Assembly: GCF_043380555.1 (NCBI RefSeq)
Contig: NC_091746.1
Span: forward strand, 40,928,965-40,992,964
Source of the DNA: Nothobranchius furzeri
Lineage: Eukaryota; Chordata; Actinopteri; Cyprinodontiformes; Nothobranchiidae
DNA length: 64,000 nucleotides
Direction of reading: 5' to 3'
The position numbers and the translations under genes are program-made. Below the pieces are notes generated by a model, which made no database searches, had not been told where the DNA came from, and was given only the letters and a program-made list of their open reading frames with translations. Below, in pieces: positions 1 to 13,775 of this stretch. The number at the start of each line of letters is the position of its first letter. Positions within the stretch are counted from its first letter, which is position 1.

Positions 1-1929
1 ACTACAGATATTTTTTACTCATCTCCTCAATGTTTGTCCACATCAAGCAGATGTTATATTCGGGATGAACTCTCAGAAAATATTCAACCTACTACTCTCT
101 GATTTCAGAGCGGTGACTGACTTTGCAAATAAAATCTGAGAAAAATAGACTAAATCTGTGTTTAATGAAGCACTAAAAGACAGAGGAAACAGGTTTTAAG
201 AGAAACCAGATCTATATGGGCATCATAAAAGCAAATTACACCAGAGCATCAATTTCCATCCAGTGTTGTTCAAAAACAGTCTCTACGCTAATGCCACCAT
301 TTTATTCATAAGCACAAATTATACTGGAGAAAAAACGAGGTGAGCCTTCAGAGTAACGAGACCCTCAGACTCCTCCCATGACAGAAAACAGTCACACACA
401 CAACCACACCTTCAGGTCATTGCATCTAAACTCAATCTTTGACTGATCCACTCAACCAAAGCAGGATTAAGCTTTTACCCAATAAACATTCCTAATGAGC
501 CTGAGTGTCAGACAAGAACCTTCGATAAAGAACTTGCTCCCAGCGTTGCAGCAGCCACTTGATTAGGCAACTTGGAGATCATCTGTTGTCTTTTAAATGT
601 GACAAATCAATCTGGACTCAACTGGAGCATCGCCTGCTAATTACATGGAAGAACAGTGGAAATCAAAGGGTCTTTAAGGAATGCACATATGCCTGCTTTC
701 TAGCTCATTGACCACACCAATCACCAAAGCTTCATAGCGGCTCATACAAACATAACTTTACAAACATTTACCTCACCATCAGTTTCACTTCAGCTTTTAA
801 CTGAGTTCTGGAGTTATTTGCAGCAAAAAACAGCAGCAGCTGTCATCGGTGCAGCCTCGGGCATTTCCAGCAGGAATGTAACGTTTTCATCAAATTGATC
901 AGTGAAAGGGTCGTTACAGCAGTTTATGAAATAGTCACATTTTAGGGGTTGGAATCATATTTCAGACGATGGCAGCCCACTTTGCGACTTCGCTCACATT
1001 AGCTCTTAGCTTATCAATGTTGGCAGTAGAAACTTCTGCACACTTAATCTGGATTTAGCAAACAATAATCAGTAAACATGAATAAAACCATGTCTGCATG
1101 GACTGCTAGGATATTTTTGAGGTCACATCTATATTTGAGATTACAAAAATCCACTGTCAGGGTCATGATCACAGTGGACCCAAATTAGGTTAAATGACTT
1201 CCTTGTGATACAGACATTTTATAGTGAAATGCACAGATTTAATGGTATTAGTATTAGAAGTGAAATGATCAGTTTTTACCCAGAGTTCGATTTTACCTGT
1301 GGGTGGGTTTAGCATGATGTCACCCAGGTCCGTTTGCCACAATGGTTCAACATTTATTAATTCTTTCATCAGCGATCTCCTGGTTTTGTTGCAGAACATC
1401 AGACTTTGAGGAAAAAGGCTTGACATGTTTAATTCAGATGAATGAAACCTCATTGTCCTTTGTCTTTGAGTCACATTGTCTGAATCCTTTTACATGTTAG
1501 TTGTGTATCTATCTCAAATGAGTGGAAATATAGACATGAATGATTTTATCTGGAACATAAACATTAAGAAAAAAACATTCACAATTTTTTCCTCTAATAT
1601 TGTTTTCCTTGAAATCCAGTTTTCTCGCAGCTTCCACCTCTGGATCCATCTTTTTCCGAACAAGATGTGTCATCTGGTGCCTTGAATTTCAAAGTTTTCT
1701 ACCAAAATCCTTTTATGTTGTATAAAAAATAAAAAATAACAAAATCGAGTTAAAACCTTTGGTGAAACGTTTAAGCCTTGTGGAGGACCCTGAACTGTAA
1801 CCAAGTCAAAATGTACCTTAATGTCTGCAAAAACTCAGTTTTTGCCATTTTATTTTTTATACTTAATTTGCTTTTCTGTTCATCTTAAAGTTGGTTGGCT
1901 TTAAAAGTCAATCAGATGTTACAGAAAAG
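1..1929. other. AT-rich stretch, nothing recognised
   Basis: I see no convincing exon, RNA gene or repeat boundary here. Open frames are under 100 codons and have no recognisable motif. This is probably intergenic or intronic DNA. Confidence 0.5.
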
Positions 1930-2160
1930 CCACATGAGTTTAACGTGTTTTCCCTCATCTGAGCCCATGTGGAAAAACACGAGATCACATAAACATGTTG
2001 GAAACTGTTTAAAATCACATGTAGAACATGAGCTTTATATGTGAAAATGTGGTCTTTCTTTGTGAAGGTCACATTTTATTTGTTCACAATTCAAACAAGA
2101 AATGGGTTATGTCACAATATGTCACATGCGGTTTCTTCATGTGAAGTTCATGTGTTTTCC
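1930..2160. repeat. Degenerate CACATG-rich repeat
   Basis: The motif CACATG/CATGTG recurs many times at irregular spacing, mixed with TTTTCC and AAAAC blocks. This looks like a decayed simple or satellite-like repeat. No terminal structure or family assignment is possible by eye. Confidence 0.35.
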
Positions 2161-4942
2161 TTAAAAGGATGCCACTCTAATTCTGAAGAATTTACTAAAA
2201 AATTACAGTTTAAAATACATTTAGCTAATTTATTCCTATCCGCCATGATCCTTTGCATGAAAAATGCAAACCCATCTGGCGTTTGTTTACATGGAGATCA
2301 TACATGGATGATGCGTTCCATTCTTGCGAATCCGTTTTTTGGGGCGTTTTAAATTATGAGGGAACACAAGCTGTTGTAGTTCAAATGGGACACCATTACA
2401 GTCCTTCTGGCTACTGCAATAGAGGGGTGGAAGACGGAAATCTGACCAAAGCTAATATAAAGTAGCATTAGCTAGTCTGTTGCGTCCGACAGCGACACAA
2501 TGAACAATCCCAAAAGCTTCTCTATAAAAAAGATGGTCATGTTTTGCTGAAAGAGGTGGGCGGGCGGGCCTGGGGTTTGATGTTATTATCTCCTGAGCCT
2601 CCGTTTTGGGGAGAAATCTGGATCTCTGGGGCTTGGAACCCCTCTGGCTTCTGAACATCCTTGGGTCCTTGACCCCTCACACTCTCTATTGGACCCTTCA
2701 ATAGAAAAACTTTAAACACACACAGGTGCACACATGGTGCACTGACAAGTATGGACTCAAGCGTTTTTGACAGATAACCTAAGGCTGTGGGTGGCACTGG
2801 TGCATTATGAACTGTTATTGTGGTTTTCAGCAAACAATCACTGTTATATATCCTCATGGCTTTTGTGCGTCCCCATTTGTTTCTCTCTCTCTTTCTGCAG
2901 GTCTAGAAGCGAATTCTTGTACATTCTTTATTGTTTATTTTTGTTAACCCCCCCCCCCCCCCACACACACACACACACACACATGCAAAAGCAAACGGTT
3001 ACAGTATCTAACAATCATATTAGAGATTGTAAATCTACCCTAAAGAACTCACGACGCCTAAACAGTTATGTTAACACTGACATCTCCTCTGGTTGAGTGG
3101 GTGACAGATGCCTTCAGGCTTTTTACACTGTGTCCTTTGCTCAGCTGGCATGACTAAGTCCAAGTTTCCTGCTCTGATGTCCGTCTTGGATCATCTGCAA
3201 TTCCTGGCAGGCACCCAGTTCAGCTCAAATTATGAAAATGTGTATATTTGCCCTATGAATTGTTTGTGTAGAGGCTGACTTCTGTCTGTCCTTCAGCAAA
3301 AATAAAACTTTGTAAAAAAAAAAAAAATCGTAGTTAGCTTTTGATTTTTCTAAAAAAAAGTACTGTGTGGATTTTTTCATAAATGTTTCTCTCCGAAAAG
3401 CATTTTGGTGAGATTGTGGCTGTGCATCGCCTTGGAAACATTTGGAAATGATCTTATTTTAGGCTGATTGTTGGTAGATTGCTTTTTCAAATGAATAAAA
3501 CAATACATAAACAATAAACAGAATAAAGAACGAAACATTGCTGTAATTATGAACTATAGTTCAAACCTTTAAAAATGCTATTCTTTATTTAGTAAACCAT
3601 CTTAGTCAGCAGGTTTCATAGATTAGAATGAAATAAAAGTTTTGTGACTCTTCAATGCTCTACCACTTTACACACGAGCAGGTTACTTTACCCAGGTTAA
3701 TTTTCTAGCTGCACTCTGGGACAACCATATACTCCCTGCATCTGAACTGCATTCTTCACAGCTTGCTCACTGCTCACAATGCAGCCAAATGCAATCTGGA
3801 GACAAACTGAGTTGAATTGTTGTTTCCAGCATCAAGAGCTTGACTATAAAATGTGTTTACCTTCAGCATTTGTGGTTTATATTTAGCTGGTTAATGTTTG
3901 AGGTCAGCATGCATGCGGATAAGTTAATTAAGATCTCCAGTCTAAGCCCCTTGTTCCGCTCGATAGTTCTGCTTTAGCACGACTGCAGCATTAGTCTGAT
4001 CATTGATCTCTGAGTCCGTCATACTCTCACTGATCAACAAAAAACAGAAGATTACCTACTTAGAGCTGTGCCTCTTTCAGAACTAATGGTTTTAATGGAA
4101 CAATTTATCTCACACTCTTTGATCTCCCATATACTTCCTAGTATTTTTCATGCAGCGTTCACCTCACGGCGCATTTTCCTCCCTTTGTCTTGCACCTTGT
4201 AGTGCTGCATTGGTCCTTTCCTGAAGCACATCCTTCAAATAAAGCAAAGGCATGCAGCATAATCTTAAAATGTGTGTTTTGTTTACCTCTTGGCTATTTG
4301 CTTGGCTCGATTTAAACGTGTGCCTTCAATTAATTTGTTTTCAAAGTGGATTAATAGCTTTGCGGTGCTCTCTAAGCGATGGTGGGTATTAAAGAGCCAG
4401 CAGCAGCACCTTGCTTCGTCCTCTGAGACGCCAAGGAACAGTGGGTGCTTTCTCCAGAGAACAGACAGCAGTATTCATTAGGATATTCATGTGTGCAGTG
4501 CTGAGAGCAGCTCAGCAGCATGCAGTCTGCAGAGCAACAGTTTAACCAGAAAGGATTGGAGTTATTATTCAAACACAAAATCTGTGATGTCTTTTGGTCA
4601 TTTTTTGATTTGTATTCCAATTTTGAATCATCTACAGGAGCTGCAGGTTAGAGGTTTTCATTCATGACCACATTAGCTTGTCTGGTTACTGTTACCATGG
4701 TGCTCCAGCATAACCTCCACACCAATGCAAGGAACTGTGTCAGGCAAAATAAATAAAGATAACCAGTGCCATAAATCAAGTAGATTGTTCTCTTAGCTGC
4801 CAGTGAAAATTTGGTTAGACAGAGTTTCCATGGCCACCTTGTGCTGCATTTGGCCAATGGAGAACAGCAACGTGTGACCAAAGCAGAAATGATGCGGCAC
4901 CGACATGCTGCTTGTCAATAGCTTCCGCCTATGCACTACGTT

Positions 4943-4948
<6 letters not shown>
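2161..4948. other. No gene recognised; short C-run and (CA)n at 2948-2982
   Basis: The only clear structure is a run of about 15 C followed by about ten CA units at 2948-2982. Open frames in the region are short and have no family resemblance. I see no splice-flanked exon that I would defend. Confidence 0.45.

Positions 4949-5018
<70 letters not shown>
4949..5018. repeat. (TG)n microsatellite
   Basis: This is an almost pure TG dinucleotide tract of about 35 units. Open frames of alternating Cys-Val or His-Thr codons on both strands are artefacts of the repeat. Confidence 0.98.
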
Positions 5019-5021
<3 letters not shown>

Positions 5022-5278
5022 ACACAAGAGGGTGAGCAAATGGATTTGGACTGAGGAGATGTCCTCAATCCTCACAAATGCATGCATGATAATGCATATA
5101 AGCGCGCACACACACATACACACCCACATAAAATCAGCCACCCACGTGCCCTCCCCTCAGCGGAAGAGTGCCATTGTGCAGTTTGAGCTGCGGTGTGAAT
5201 TAAATTGAAATAGTGAATACACTGTTCACTGACACTTACCAGCTGCCTCTGTGATGAGAGACAGCAATGACATGGCTT

Positions 5279-5280
<2 letters not shown>

Positions 5281-5366
<86 letters not shown>
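5281..5366. repeat. (TG)n microsatellite
   Basis: This is a pure TG tract of about 43 units, lying only about 260 bp from the previous (TG)n tract and in the same orientation. A short CA-rich patch lies between them near 5107-5125. Confidence 0.98.
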
Positions 5367-5367
<1 letters not shown>

Positions 5368-7990
5368 TGCTCATTGCAAAATTAGAGAAGGAATTAACAA
5401 GCAGAAAAGATATTCAAAGTCTTGGGAAGTCCAAGGTAAAATAAAAGTAGCTGCTTGTTATAAAATTAAATTTCTATCTGTCTTTTTGAAGGACCAAAGA
5501 TGTGGGCTCAAGTCACATGACTAAGGCCCTGTGCACACATAGCCAGATACCCCCCCACATGGAGTGGTCACCCACATGGTGTTACAGCCACCTGGTTTTA
5601 AGCATTTAAAGAGACCATGCATACTTTTTACCATGATAACACAAGGTTTATCATCAAATCTAAGGTCACAAGCTCATGAGTGGATATTCTGGATCAACTA
5701 ACTGTTGAAAGGCTTGGTGAATGTGTAGAATTAGTGTGAAGCTCATGATGCAATGAGTGAACACATTTGTGAGGGGCAGTTGGGAGCGAATTCCAGCAGA
5801 ACAGTTTTCCCGGGCAAAAACATTAGTTTTAGTGACAAACAATATTTGGGAACTAGCAAAAATACTTTGTTCTAAAGATTTTCAAAATGTGGTGAACAAG
5901 AAGCAGTTTTCACTGTAAAGCCTGACTTTCCAATGGAATGATTATTGTGGACACCCTTTTGTTATCTTTGTGCACATGCGTGAGTGGCTAGGTGGCACAA
6001 ACAAACTGGCCTGCTATCAATACGCAATGTAAAATTTTATGAGGTTGTGGGCCAAATCCTCGATATATAAACACTCTACTGTCTAAAGACAGGAGGTATA
6101 GAGAGAAGCTCTAAATCTGTATTGAAGACAAAATTAAAGTTATTAAAAGCCTGTAGGAGTTCTGAGATGACGGAAAATGTCGGCCCCATTTGTCGGTGTT
6201 TGTTCTTTCGCAAATCTGCTGAGGAGACATTTATTCTTATTCAACCGAAAGCCCTAAAGCCTGCACTCATTAAAAAATAAAGGTTTTCAAACGTCTTGAG
6301 GCCCAAGATTATTTTGTTTTAAGGCAAGTCGAGTTGCTCTCTTCTGAAAACAGAAAGCCGTAGTCATGCTAATAGTAGCTATCAGCTCTGAACTGACGAG
6401 TCTCAGCGTTGTGGGCGATGGCTATAGAAAACGGATGTAACGGAATGAAATGACTAGTTTCCACCTAAAAGTTTATTTGCCCTCTCTCCTCAGATGTCTC
6501 AGCAAGAACTAATCTGCACGAGATATTGCTCAATGTCATGCATTTGCTTCTAAACTGCTTCCTTTCCAGCCCAAGAGAAGAATGAAGACAAAGGACTCTT
6601 TCCTTTTAATAAATCAAAGAACTCTATTTTTAATAAAGCTAATCAGACAAAATGTTAGTCAATAATAAGATGTTGACCGATCTGTGAAATGACAATGTTA
6701 TGATTAGTAAGTTTCAATGAGTAATATGACTTTAATCTAGCTGCACTAGACACCCTGATGACACGTAATGTAAACGCATGACACATTGCTTTGACTCATC
6801 CAATCGGAACCTTAATTTCTGAAGCGTGGCATAGTCTGTGTGGTGTTTATAAATCTGCCCACTTTGATTCAACCAGAAAATCAAAACATCCAGATTAATA
6901 AAACCAGTCCCCACGCCATCTTAGTTCAGTTCTCTGAGTTCTCTACAGTTTTCTGCAGTTCACCACATTCTAAGAGAAGTATCGGACCGGCCACCCGGAC
7001 TTCCTTTTTAAGCAAAGAACCAACAAGCTGGACAAAATCTGTTGCATTTTACCAACCAAGCAACGGTTCCTTTCAGAATAAAAGCTGAACTCACTGACCC
7101 TTCCGGTCCATCTGACACTGTCAACCAACTGTCGCTTTTTACCTGGAGACAATCCAAAGACTAGTCTGTCGTACTGCTGACGCTGTTTCATTGGCTCCGG
7201 TACCGAAAGGGGGGTCCGAGGACCTGGCATTCTGAATCTGTACGGAGGTCTCATCCTAAGGGTATGTGTAGAGCGACAAATGGCGTCTCATGTGTTTATG
7301 AAACTACGATCATAGCTTAAGAGCAAAACATCAAAACATCATTCAGACTTGCTTCTCCGGATATGAGAGTTCTGATGATAAACATCACTCACACATACAC
7401 CATTCACACTAAGATCCATCCATTCACTTAGAATTTAGAGTTAGTCTTGTTTAAAATTGTTTAGAAATAAATCTTAAATTTTAAAGGTGACTCTCTTCTG
7501 TTGTCTCTCAGTTCATACGAAGTGTTACATAATCCCTGCAATAAAAAGTTCCAATCTTCTGGTTAAAAGTACCCAAAGATCCATAAGATTGATTTCATAT
7601 TTACTATGGAAACTTACATCTTATGGTTTGTTAAATAAATGTAAATTAACTCTTTACACAGATAAATCCTCAAAGCGATTACAAACCTGAGTAAATCTGT
7701 CCTTATTTACTTCTTTACTTATTATTATAATGATCGCGGATTGAGACACCTGAATCAGAATGGGGGGAAAAAACTTGACTTTGGATTTAATATTACACAA
7801 AGATGAATGTTTTTAAAAACATCTTTTCTAATTAACAAATACTGAGTCACAAGGACTTACCATGAACTAAATGAGCCTCAAACTGTCCATTGCTGCAGGA
7901 GTGCAGGCTTTCTTTGGAGAGTCCAGGTCGCTTCCTATCATCTCTTTTATATTTCGCTGTTATTTACAGATGAAATTTAAATTTTTTTAT
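5367..7990. other. No gene recognised
   Basis: This is AT-rich sequence without a defensible coding exon. The piece at 6980-7260 is locally GC-richer and resembles the edge of an old interspersed repeat, but I could not define ends or a family. Confidence 0.4.
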
Positions 7991-10260
7991 TTTTTATTTA
8001 TTCTTTTTTTTCCGTGTCTTGTCTGGCTGTGAAGCAAACATAATTAATATCTGAAATGCTGGTGACAAGCCAAATAGATTTTCTCTCAGGTGGAGTATCA
8101 AAGCTTCTGCTTTAATGTCACGCTTGATACTCAAAACTTTATTGTTATTGTTTTTTTGAATGCTTTATAATTTCGACCAGACACGGAGACAGAGGTGAAA
8201 GAGAAAGGAGGAGACAAAAGGAAGAGGGGGGAGGGGTTCCACAAAAATAAACAATCAATGATGAACAAGAGTCTGCTTCTAGACCAGCAGAAAGAAAAAA
8301 AACAAACAAAAAAAGAAGGGGACACACAACAATACAAGTGCAAGCTATCACTGCATCAACCTGATGAGGAAAAATAAAATCAACATTGTTTTACTGAACC
8401 ATCACACGATAATACATCACAGTGCATTTAGTGCCAACCACAGCCTTAAGACGTGTTGAAAATGCCCATGTCCATACTTATGAGAGCACCATGTGAGCAC
8501 CTGTGTGTGTACATGCGCTTGTATATGTAAGGTTTGTCTATAGGAGCATCCAATAGCGACTGTGAGGGGCCTCAGATCTGCCCCTGAAAGTTGCATAGAA
8601 GATGGAGGGAACTCCAAGTCCCAGAGATCCAGGAGCTGCCCCAGAGCGCATGGACCCCAGGGAGACTGTAACCAGGAAATCCTCAGCCCCCTCTCCTGGA
8701 GGCGCAGAGGATTGGCCCGGGGGTCACAACCAGCAGCCGGCAGAGTCCCGGGAGATATCAGTGGCAATCCCACAGGCTCACTCACAGCTTCCCACCCCCA
8801 AGCCAGCTGAGTCCGGAACCCAGCAACCCGGGACCCAGGGGTGACCAGCCCCGCCGGGGACCCAACAGAGCCCAGGGACTCAGATCCTACCAGGCAGCCA
8901 CTGGGACCGATCAGGCAGACTCCACAAATCTTAAACCCCCTGACCCGGGAGCCGCGAACACTCAGGCAGACCAAGGCACTGCACTCCACACCAAATTTGG
9001 CAGGGGGAGGGTAGGGAAAGATTTATAGTAGCACAAGAAGTCAGAGGAGAGGGGAGGAGTCCAAGACCCCACCTGACATATACAGCCATACACAGACACA
9101 GTCACACACTCCTTCCCTCATGCTCACACATACACATACAACCTAAGACACAAAAATGAGCGCTAGACACCCACTCACGCTCCCTATACACACCCTATTT
9201 TCTGCACAGTGTGTACAGCCATCACCAGTTCCCAGAGTTCGCCCCTTTCTGCTGGGGGTGATGATGAGCAGGCACCCCCGCCCAACGCTGAGCACAGCAT
9301 CCCACCACCCAAGACCCCAACATGACGGCCAGTTCCCCCTCCTAGCCTCCAGCCCCGGGAAGAGAAGAGACAACAGAGGTGTACTAAGACCCCTAGTCTC
9401 CCTCCGCCTGCTCCAATACAGTGTTAGTGCGTGCTGATGAGGTGTATTCCTTGGCTGTGTTGAGCGGGCAGTGCAGGCATCGTCTGGCCTACGCCACTGA
9501 TGCAACCACACAACCCCACTTCCCCCCACAGCCCTCTGTGTCTAAGTGCAGTTTAAAGTTGGATGTGGGCACTGGCTCTCGGCATGAGGCTGCTCACTCC
9601 TAAGGCCCCAAGTGTGTGTTTGCGTGGAATGTTGTTGGTGGAAGTGTTTAATGTCCAAATAAAATTAGGGGCAGGCTGCCACAGATATGTAGAAATGGGA
9701 TCCATACCCGCATCCCTGACTTGCCCACCCCCCAAGGTCCCATGTGCATGTTTGTGTGATGATGTGCAGGAGCAGGAGGAAAAAAATGTATGGGGATGGG
9801 GAGGAATGGCTGGTTGGCCTAAGCTCTCTAGGTAGCCAGCTCCCTCGCTGGCCCCAATAGGCTGTTCCCAAAATGCCCCCCAGGGCACGGAGACCCCAGC
9901 CCATCTCGCCAGGGCCCAAAGCAGCAGCATCACAGAGCCCCACGGAGTCCGAGGGCACCAACCCAGCCCCAACCCAGCAGAATATCTACTCCCATCCCTG
10001 CATTTGCACAACTTCCAAAATATTTAAGACATAAGACGTCCAGGTAAGGTTGGGTCCTCCCCCTCCTGGACATCCCCCTCCCCATTGATGGGACAGAGTT
10101 GTTATTAGTCCAGAGAAGTCAAGGTCCACCTGAGGCCCTTGAGCCTGGGCCAGGCACTTCCGCTTGTTTCTGCCTTCTTCCCGGCAGCCTACGAGTCAGG
10201 ACCTCATCCCCAATTCCCCGCCCAGATCCCCAAATGGGCCCGCCGGTACAGATGAAATTT
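7991..10260. repeat. GC-rich dispersed repeat, copy 1
   Basis: Several blocks match the region at 52.19-53.20 kb in the same order: a TTGTCTG-type start followed by AGGTGGAGTAT, a purine-rich patch, the phrase GCATTTAGTGCCA.CCA, and a block with GCAGCAGCATCACAGA and CAGCAGAATATCTAC. Two diverged copies of one interspersed family are therefore present. Open frames of up to 190 codons run here on both strands, but they are Pro/Gly/Ser-rich and match no domain I know, so I read them as by-products of high GC content. Copy 1 continues past the shared block with a 10.02-10.25 kb segment that copy 2 lacks. The family name is unknown to me. Confidence 0.6.
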
Positions 10261-13243
10261 CAATAAAACTTTTTATTATCCATCTGCTTTGCTAAATCCT
10301 TCTCCAAACATGTAAAACAACCAAATTATAGGCAAAATACATTGTTTCTTGCCCCACACTCCCATAATGAAATGAGAGAAACATAAAGACTGATGTCACA
10401 AAAGATCCTACAATACAAGTTCATTCTGCAGTACCAAGAGTTTAAACTGGTTTTAGAGCTAGGTAATTTTTTTAAATATATTTTAACTTGTTTACAGTCC
10501 ACTACGTAAATATTTTTCCAGCTTTGCACACATTTCAGTCTACTGCATTCTTATTAGTGGATGTAGCTCTGAAAAAAGGTCTGAAGAAATGGTGATCTAA
10601 TCCCTAACAAAAGAACACTTGAAATAATCATATGCAATTTGGATCTTTAACTAATTGCATGCTGTCGACTACAGCCCCATTAGGTTATAATAGAACAATG
10701 TAAACAATTTACAGTGTAGCAAGTAATACATATTAATTATGACCAATAAGATGTGATATTCAATGGAACTATGAAATATCAATCTGATTGATATTTGAAT
10801 GTTTAATCAGCAGATTCTAGGGGTTCTTTGCTTATTCGGGGACCATGAACACACTTCGTATTAATTCAGACAGAGTCAGTATACAGTTTATAAAATGAAT
10901 TTATTTTTCTTAAACTAATGATAAATGAAAAGATATGACTATTGAGATGTGGTGTGGTGGATGTGAGGTGTTGTGATGGAAGCTAGATGTTATAGCAACC
11001 GTTCTTTGTATCTGAGAGAAATAGGGAAATCTGGGTGTGAAAGAATGTGTTTGTTATAAACTAGAGAGTTGGTTATTGATAAAAAACCTCATCAGACACC
11101 AGTATGCATGCGTACGATACCCTGGTATGAGTTGCTCACGCCGGTCCGGAGGTTTGCGGTCAGAGTGGTGAGGTCACCTGACGTCAAAACCACAATGCCC
11201 AGCGATAGCTTCCTCTGAGTTTGGCTTCCCCGGCCATGAGATGCAACATGTGGTCTGCAGATTAGGTGTCCAAGGTGGATGTCTGAGAGTTGAAGGAGCT
11301 CTGAAAACAGCTGTTGTGCCTGTAATCACTTGCAGCGTCGCAGAAAGGTTTTGAGTTAAGGTCAAGTTTGTTTTAAAAGAGGCTTCTTTCCCGATTTGGC
11401 CGAATTGGAGGTCAGCTAGAAACTGAATTAGTCAGGAAGTAAGTTTTGTTTTATTAAACTACTTTGTTATGATTTCTGGCCAAGTTTGGCCTATCAGAAT
11501 TTGACACGTTTCTGAGTATTTATCAACACCCCTCATAAAGCCACGCCCCCCTCAGATACAAAGATGTTTTAACACTGTGAATGAGAATGTCTTAAAACTC
11601 TTATGTGATGTTTATGAGTGTAAACAATGATGAACTTGTTAAAGCAAACACATAGTGATTTGTGATATAAATGGATCATTGTAAGAACAATATTCATTTT
11701 AAATTCATTGATTTAAGCACAGATTATTCAAACATTTCATTTAAACATCTTGTTCATTCATCACATATGACTATTGTAAGCTTATGAGTAGTAAGAGTCA
11801 TGGAGTCTTCACTTGTTCAGAGTGAAGAATTTTGACGTCTAGCTTTCATGCAGAGCATGTAGGACCTTGGGAGAGAATGATTGTTAGAATGTTTTGTCTT
11901 CATGGAATGTCAGCACGTGCTGAACAGAACCTTCTGGTTCTGGAAGGTCAAACAGAAAATGCATTTATGCTGTAGATGAAAGGTTATTATGTTGATCAAT
12001 ATATAGGTGAAAATTGACCCTTTTGGACGTTACAACAGCATATGACGACTGACTAATTTAAAGGTTTATCTAAATGCTGCGATTTATGTATCTCACAAGA
12101 ACAAAATTTAAATCCAATAATATGTGTTCATCCTTCTATGGCAATATTGTAACAGCTCACACATCTATGAAGGTCTTTTTATTTGCAAAATGAAAGGAAT
12201 TTCTGTAAAGGTTATTGCAAAACATCTCTGCAGAATGAGACAAGTAGAGAATGTCGATAATAATGAAACGTTTATTTTCTAATAAGTGAATCCACCAATG
12301 GAGAGAAAATATTTGTGCATGTGCAGAAACGAACAAAATCAAATCAGTTTGTATATTATTTGATGTCCAAACTGAAACAATTTCAGCCATCCAGCACTTT
12401 TTGTCATTTCACCAGCTCTCATTTCTTTTTTCCTCTCAGTATCACGCTTTTTCTTCTGTTTTCAGTAATGTTATAAAAAGAAACAGCGCTGATGAAAGCA
12501 GAAAATGCTTGAATTTTCATTATTGAGGTTTAACTAAAGACTCAAGGTATCGTTTGCCTTAGCGACAGGAATTTCACCACTCTCGGATATAATTAATGTA
12601 AATGTAAACATGCACTCCAAGGTTAACAAATTCATTTAAAATACCCTCATCTGGACATGCTAACTGCATACAATGGCAGTGAATTGTAAAGTGTAGCAAA
12701 TGAGTCTTTTAGAGTAAAAAACACGTCACATTCTCTATTATTTATCCTAAAGTACATCATTCACACAAACCAAAATCCAGTTTGAAAACAACAAACCATC
12801 ACTCCACCATTGTGCTGTTATTTTGCGTCCATGTGCACAAGATCCCCTCAAAATGTTCTCAATTTAATCTGTAAAAATTCTGACCAACTCCTGTGTTTTC
12901 ATGGCAACTTCAGTAGCTTCCTTGTTTACATAAAAAACAAATTTCCTTCTTATTTAATATTTTTCTTTGATCATAATTTCCATCAGGTAAATAAAACCAA
13001 CACAGTGGTTGATGCCAAAGTGATTATTCTCCTTGGTTATTTTGTGTGTGGGCATTAAGCTCTGAATGTTCAAGCTCCTTCTTCCCTCCAGTTTATGTTC
13101 AATAACTTGTGCTATTCTGGATTTACGTCTGTCCTTTATGCTGCTTATTTCTAGAAACCTAATTTTATATATTTATTTGTTGTTTTCAGTGGTTGAAGGT
13201 TACAATAATAGCTTATTGTGTTGTGTGTTTATCTTGCTGTTGG
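10261..13243. other. No gene recognised; possible old repeat at 10.8-12.1 kb
   Basis: No coding exon is supported. The 10.8-12.1 kb part has the texture of an old interspersed repeat, but no paired termini or reverse-transcriptase residues were found. Confidence 0.35.
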
Positions 13244-13680
13244 AACAGCAGTAGCTCAGGAGGTAGAGCAACCCACTCTTCCAGATATGGGAAGGTTGCA
13301 GGTTTGATCCTGGCTCTGACTAGAGAATGCTGCTGTTGTGTCCTTGGGCAAGACACTTTACCCACCTTGCCTGCTGGTGGTGGTCTGATGGACCGGTGGC
13401 ATCAGTGATCCGCAGTTTAGCCTCTGTCAGTGCGCCCCAGGGCAGCTGTGGCTACAATGTATCCCCACCAGCGTTTGAATGTGTGTGTGAATGGGTGAAT
13501 GACTGATTTTGTAAAGCACCTTGGGGAGTTGTAGAACTCTAAGAAGGTGCTATATGTGACAGGGTGAGCATCACCGTATCCCGACTGATCATGTGCCCTG
13601 GCTACCTGACCGTTGGCTGATTGGTTAGTGCGTGTGACTGTCAAATACAAATAGAGGCCAATTACCTGTAATCTTGTTAT
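13244..13680 (+). mobile_element. tRNA-derived SINE with an interrupted tail
   Basis: The head carries an RNA polymerase III A box (GTAGCTCAGGAGGTAGAGC, 13251-13269) and a B box (GGTTTGATCC, 13301-13310) at tRNA-like spacing, so it derives from a tRNA gene. The body continues with the CCTTGGGCAAGACACTT and CAGGGCAGCTGTGGCTACAAT blocks common in teleost SINEs, and the tail ends with AAGGTGCTATAT, like an L2-type LINE 3' end. About 90 bp (13552-13641) then separate CTATAT from CAAATACAAATAGAGGCC, which I would expect to follow directly; this looks like a small insertion in the tail. It is not a functional tRNA gene, since no cloverleaf 3' half follows the B box. Confidence 0.85.
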
Positions 13681-13689
13681 AGATTTTCT

Positions 13690-13775
13690 TCTTCCTTTTC
13701 TCTAAGTCTATCTGCTGCTGTAGCAAGTGAATTTCCCCATTGGGGAATTAATATTCTATTTTATTCTATTCTGTT
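13690..13775 (+). repeat. Probable LINE 3' tail fragment
   Basis: GTGAATTTCCCCATTGGGGA is followed by ATTAATATTCTATTTTATTCTATTCTG. Many teleost LINE 3' ends have this form, with a short A/T-rich tandem tail. No coding part is attached, so the family is uncertain. Confidence 0.35.

Noticed and set aside
4793..5374. Several 80-100 codon frames of Cys-Val or His-Thr repeats on both strands
   Set aside because: They are direct translations of the two (TG)n tracts.
8417..8989. 190-codon minus-strand frame as a gene
   Set aside because: No domain, skewed composition, and it lies in a dispersed repeat with frames open on both strands.
13251..13325. A functional tRNA gene
   Set aside because: Only the A and B boxes are tRNA-like; the sequence continues into a SINE body and tail.
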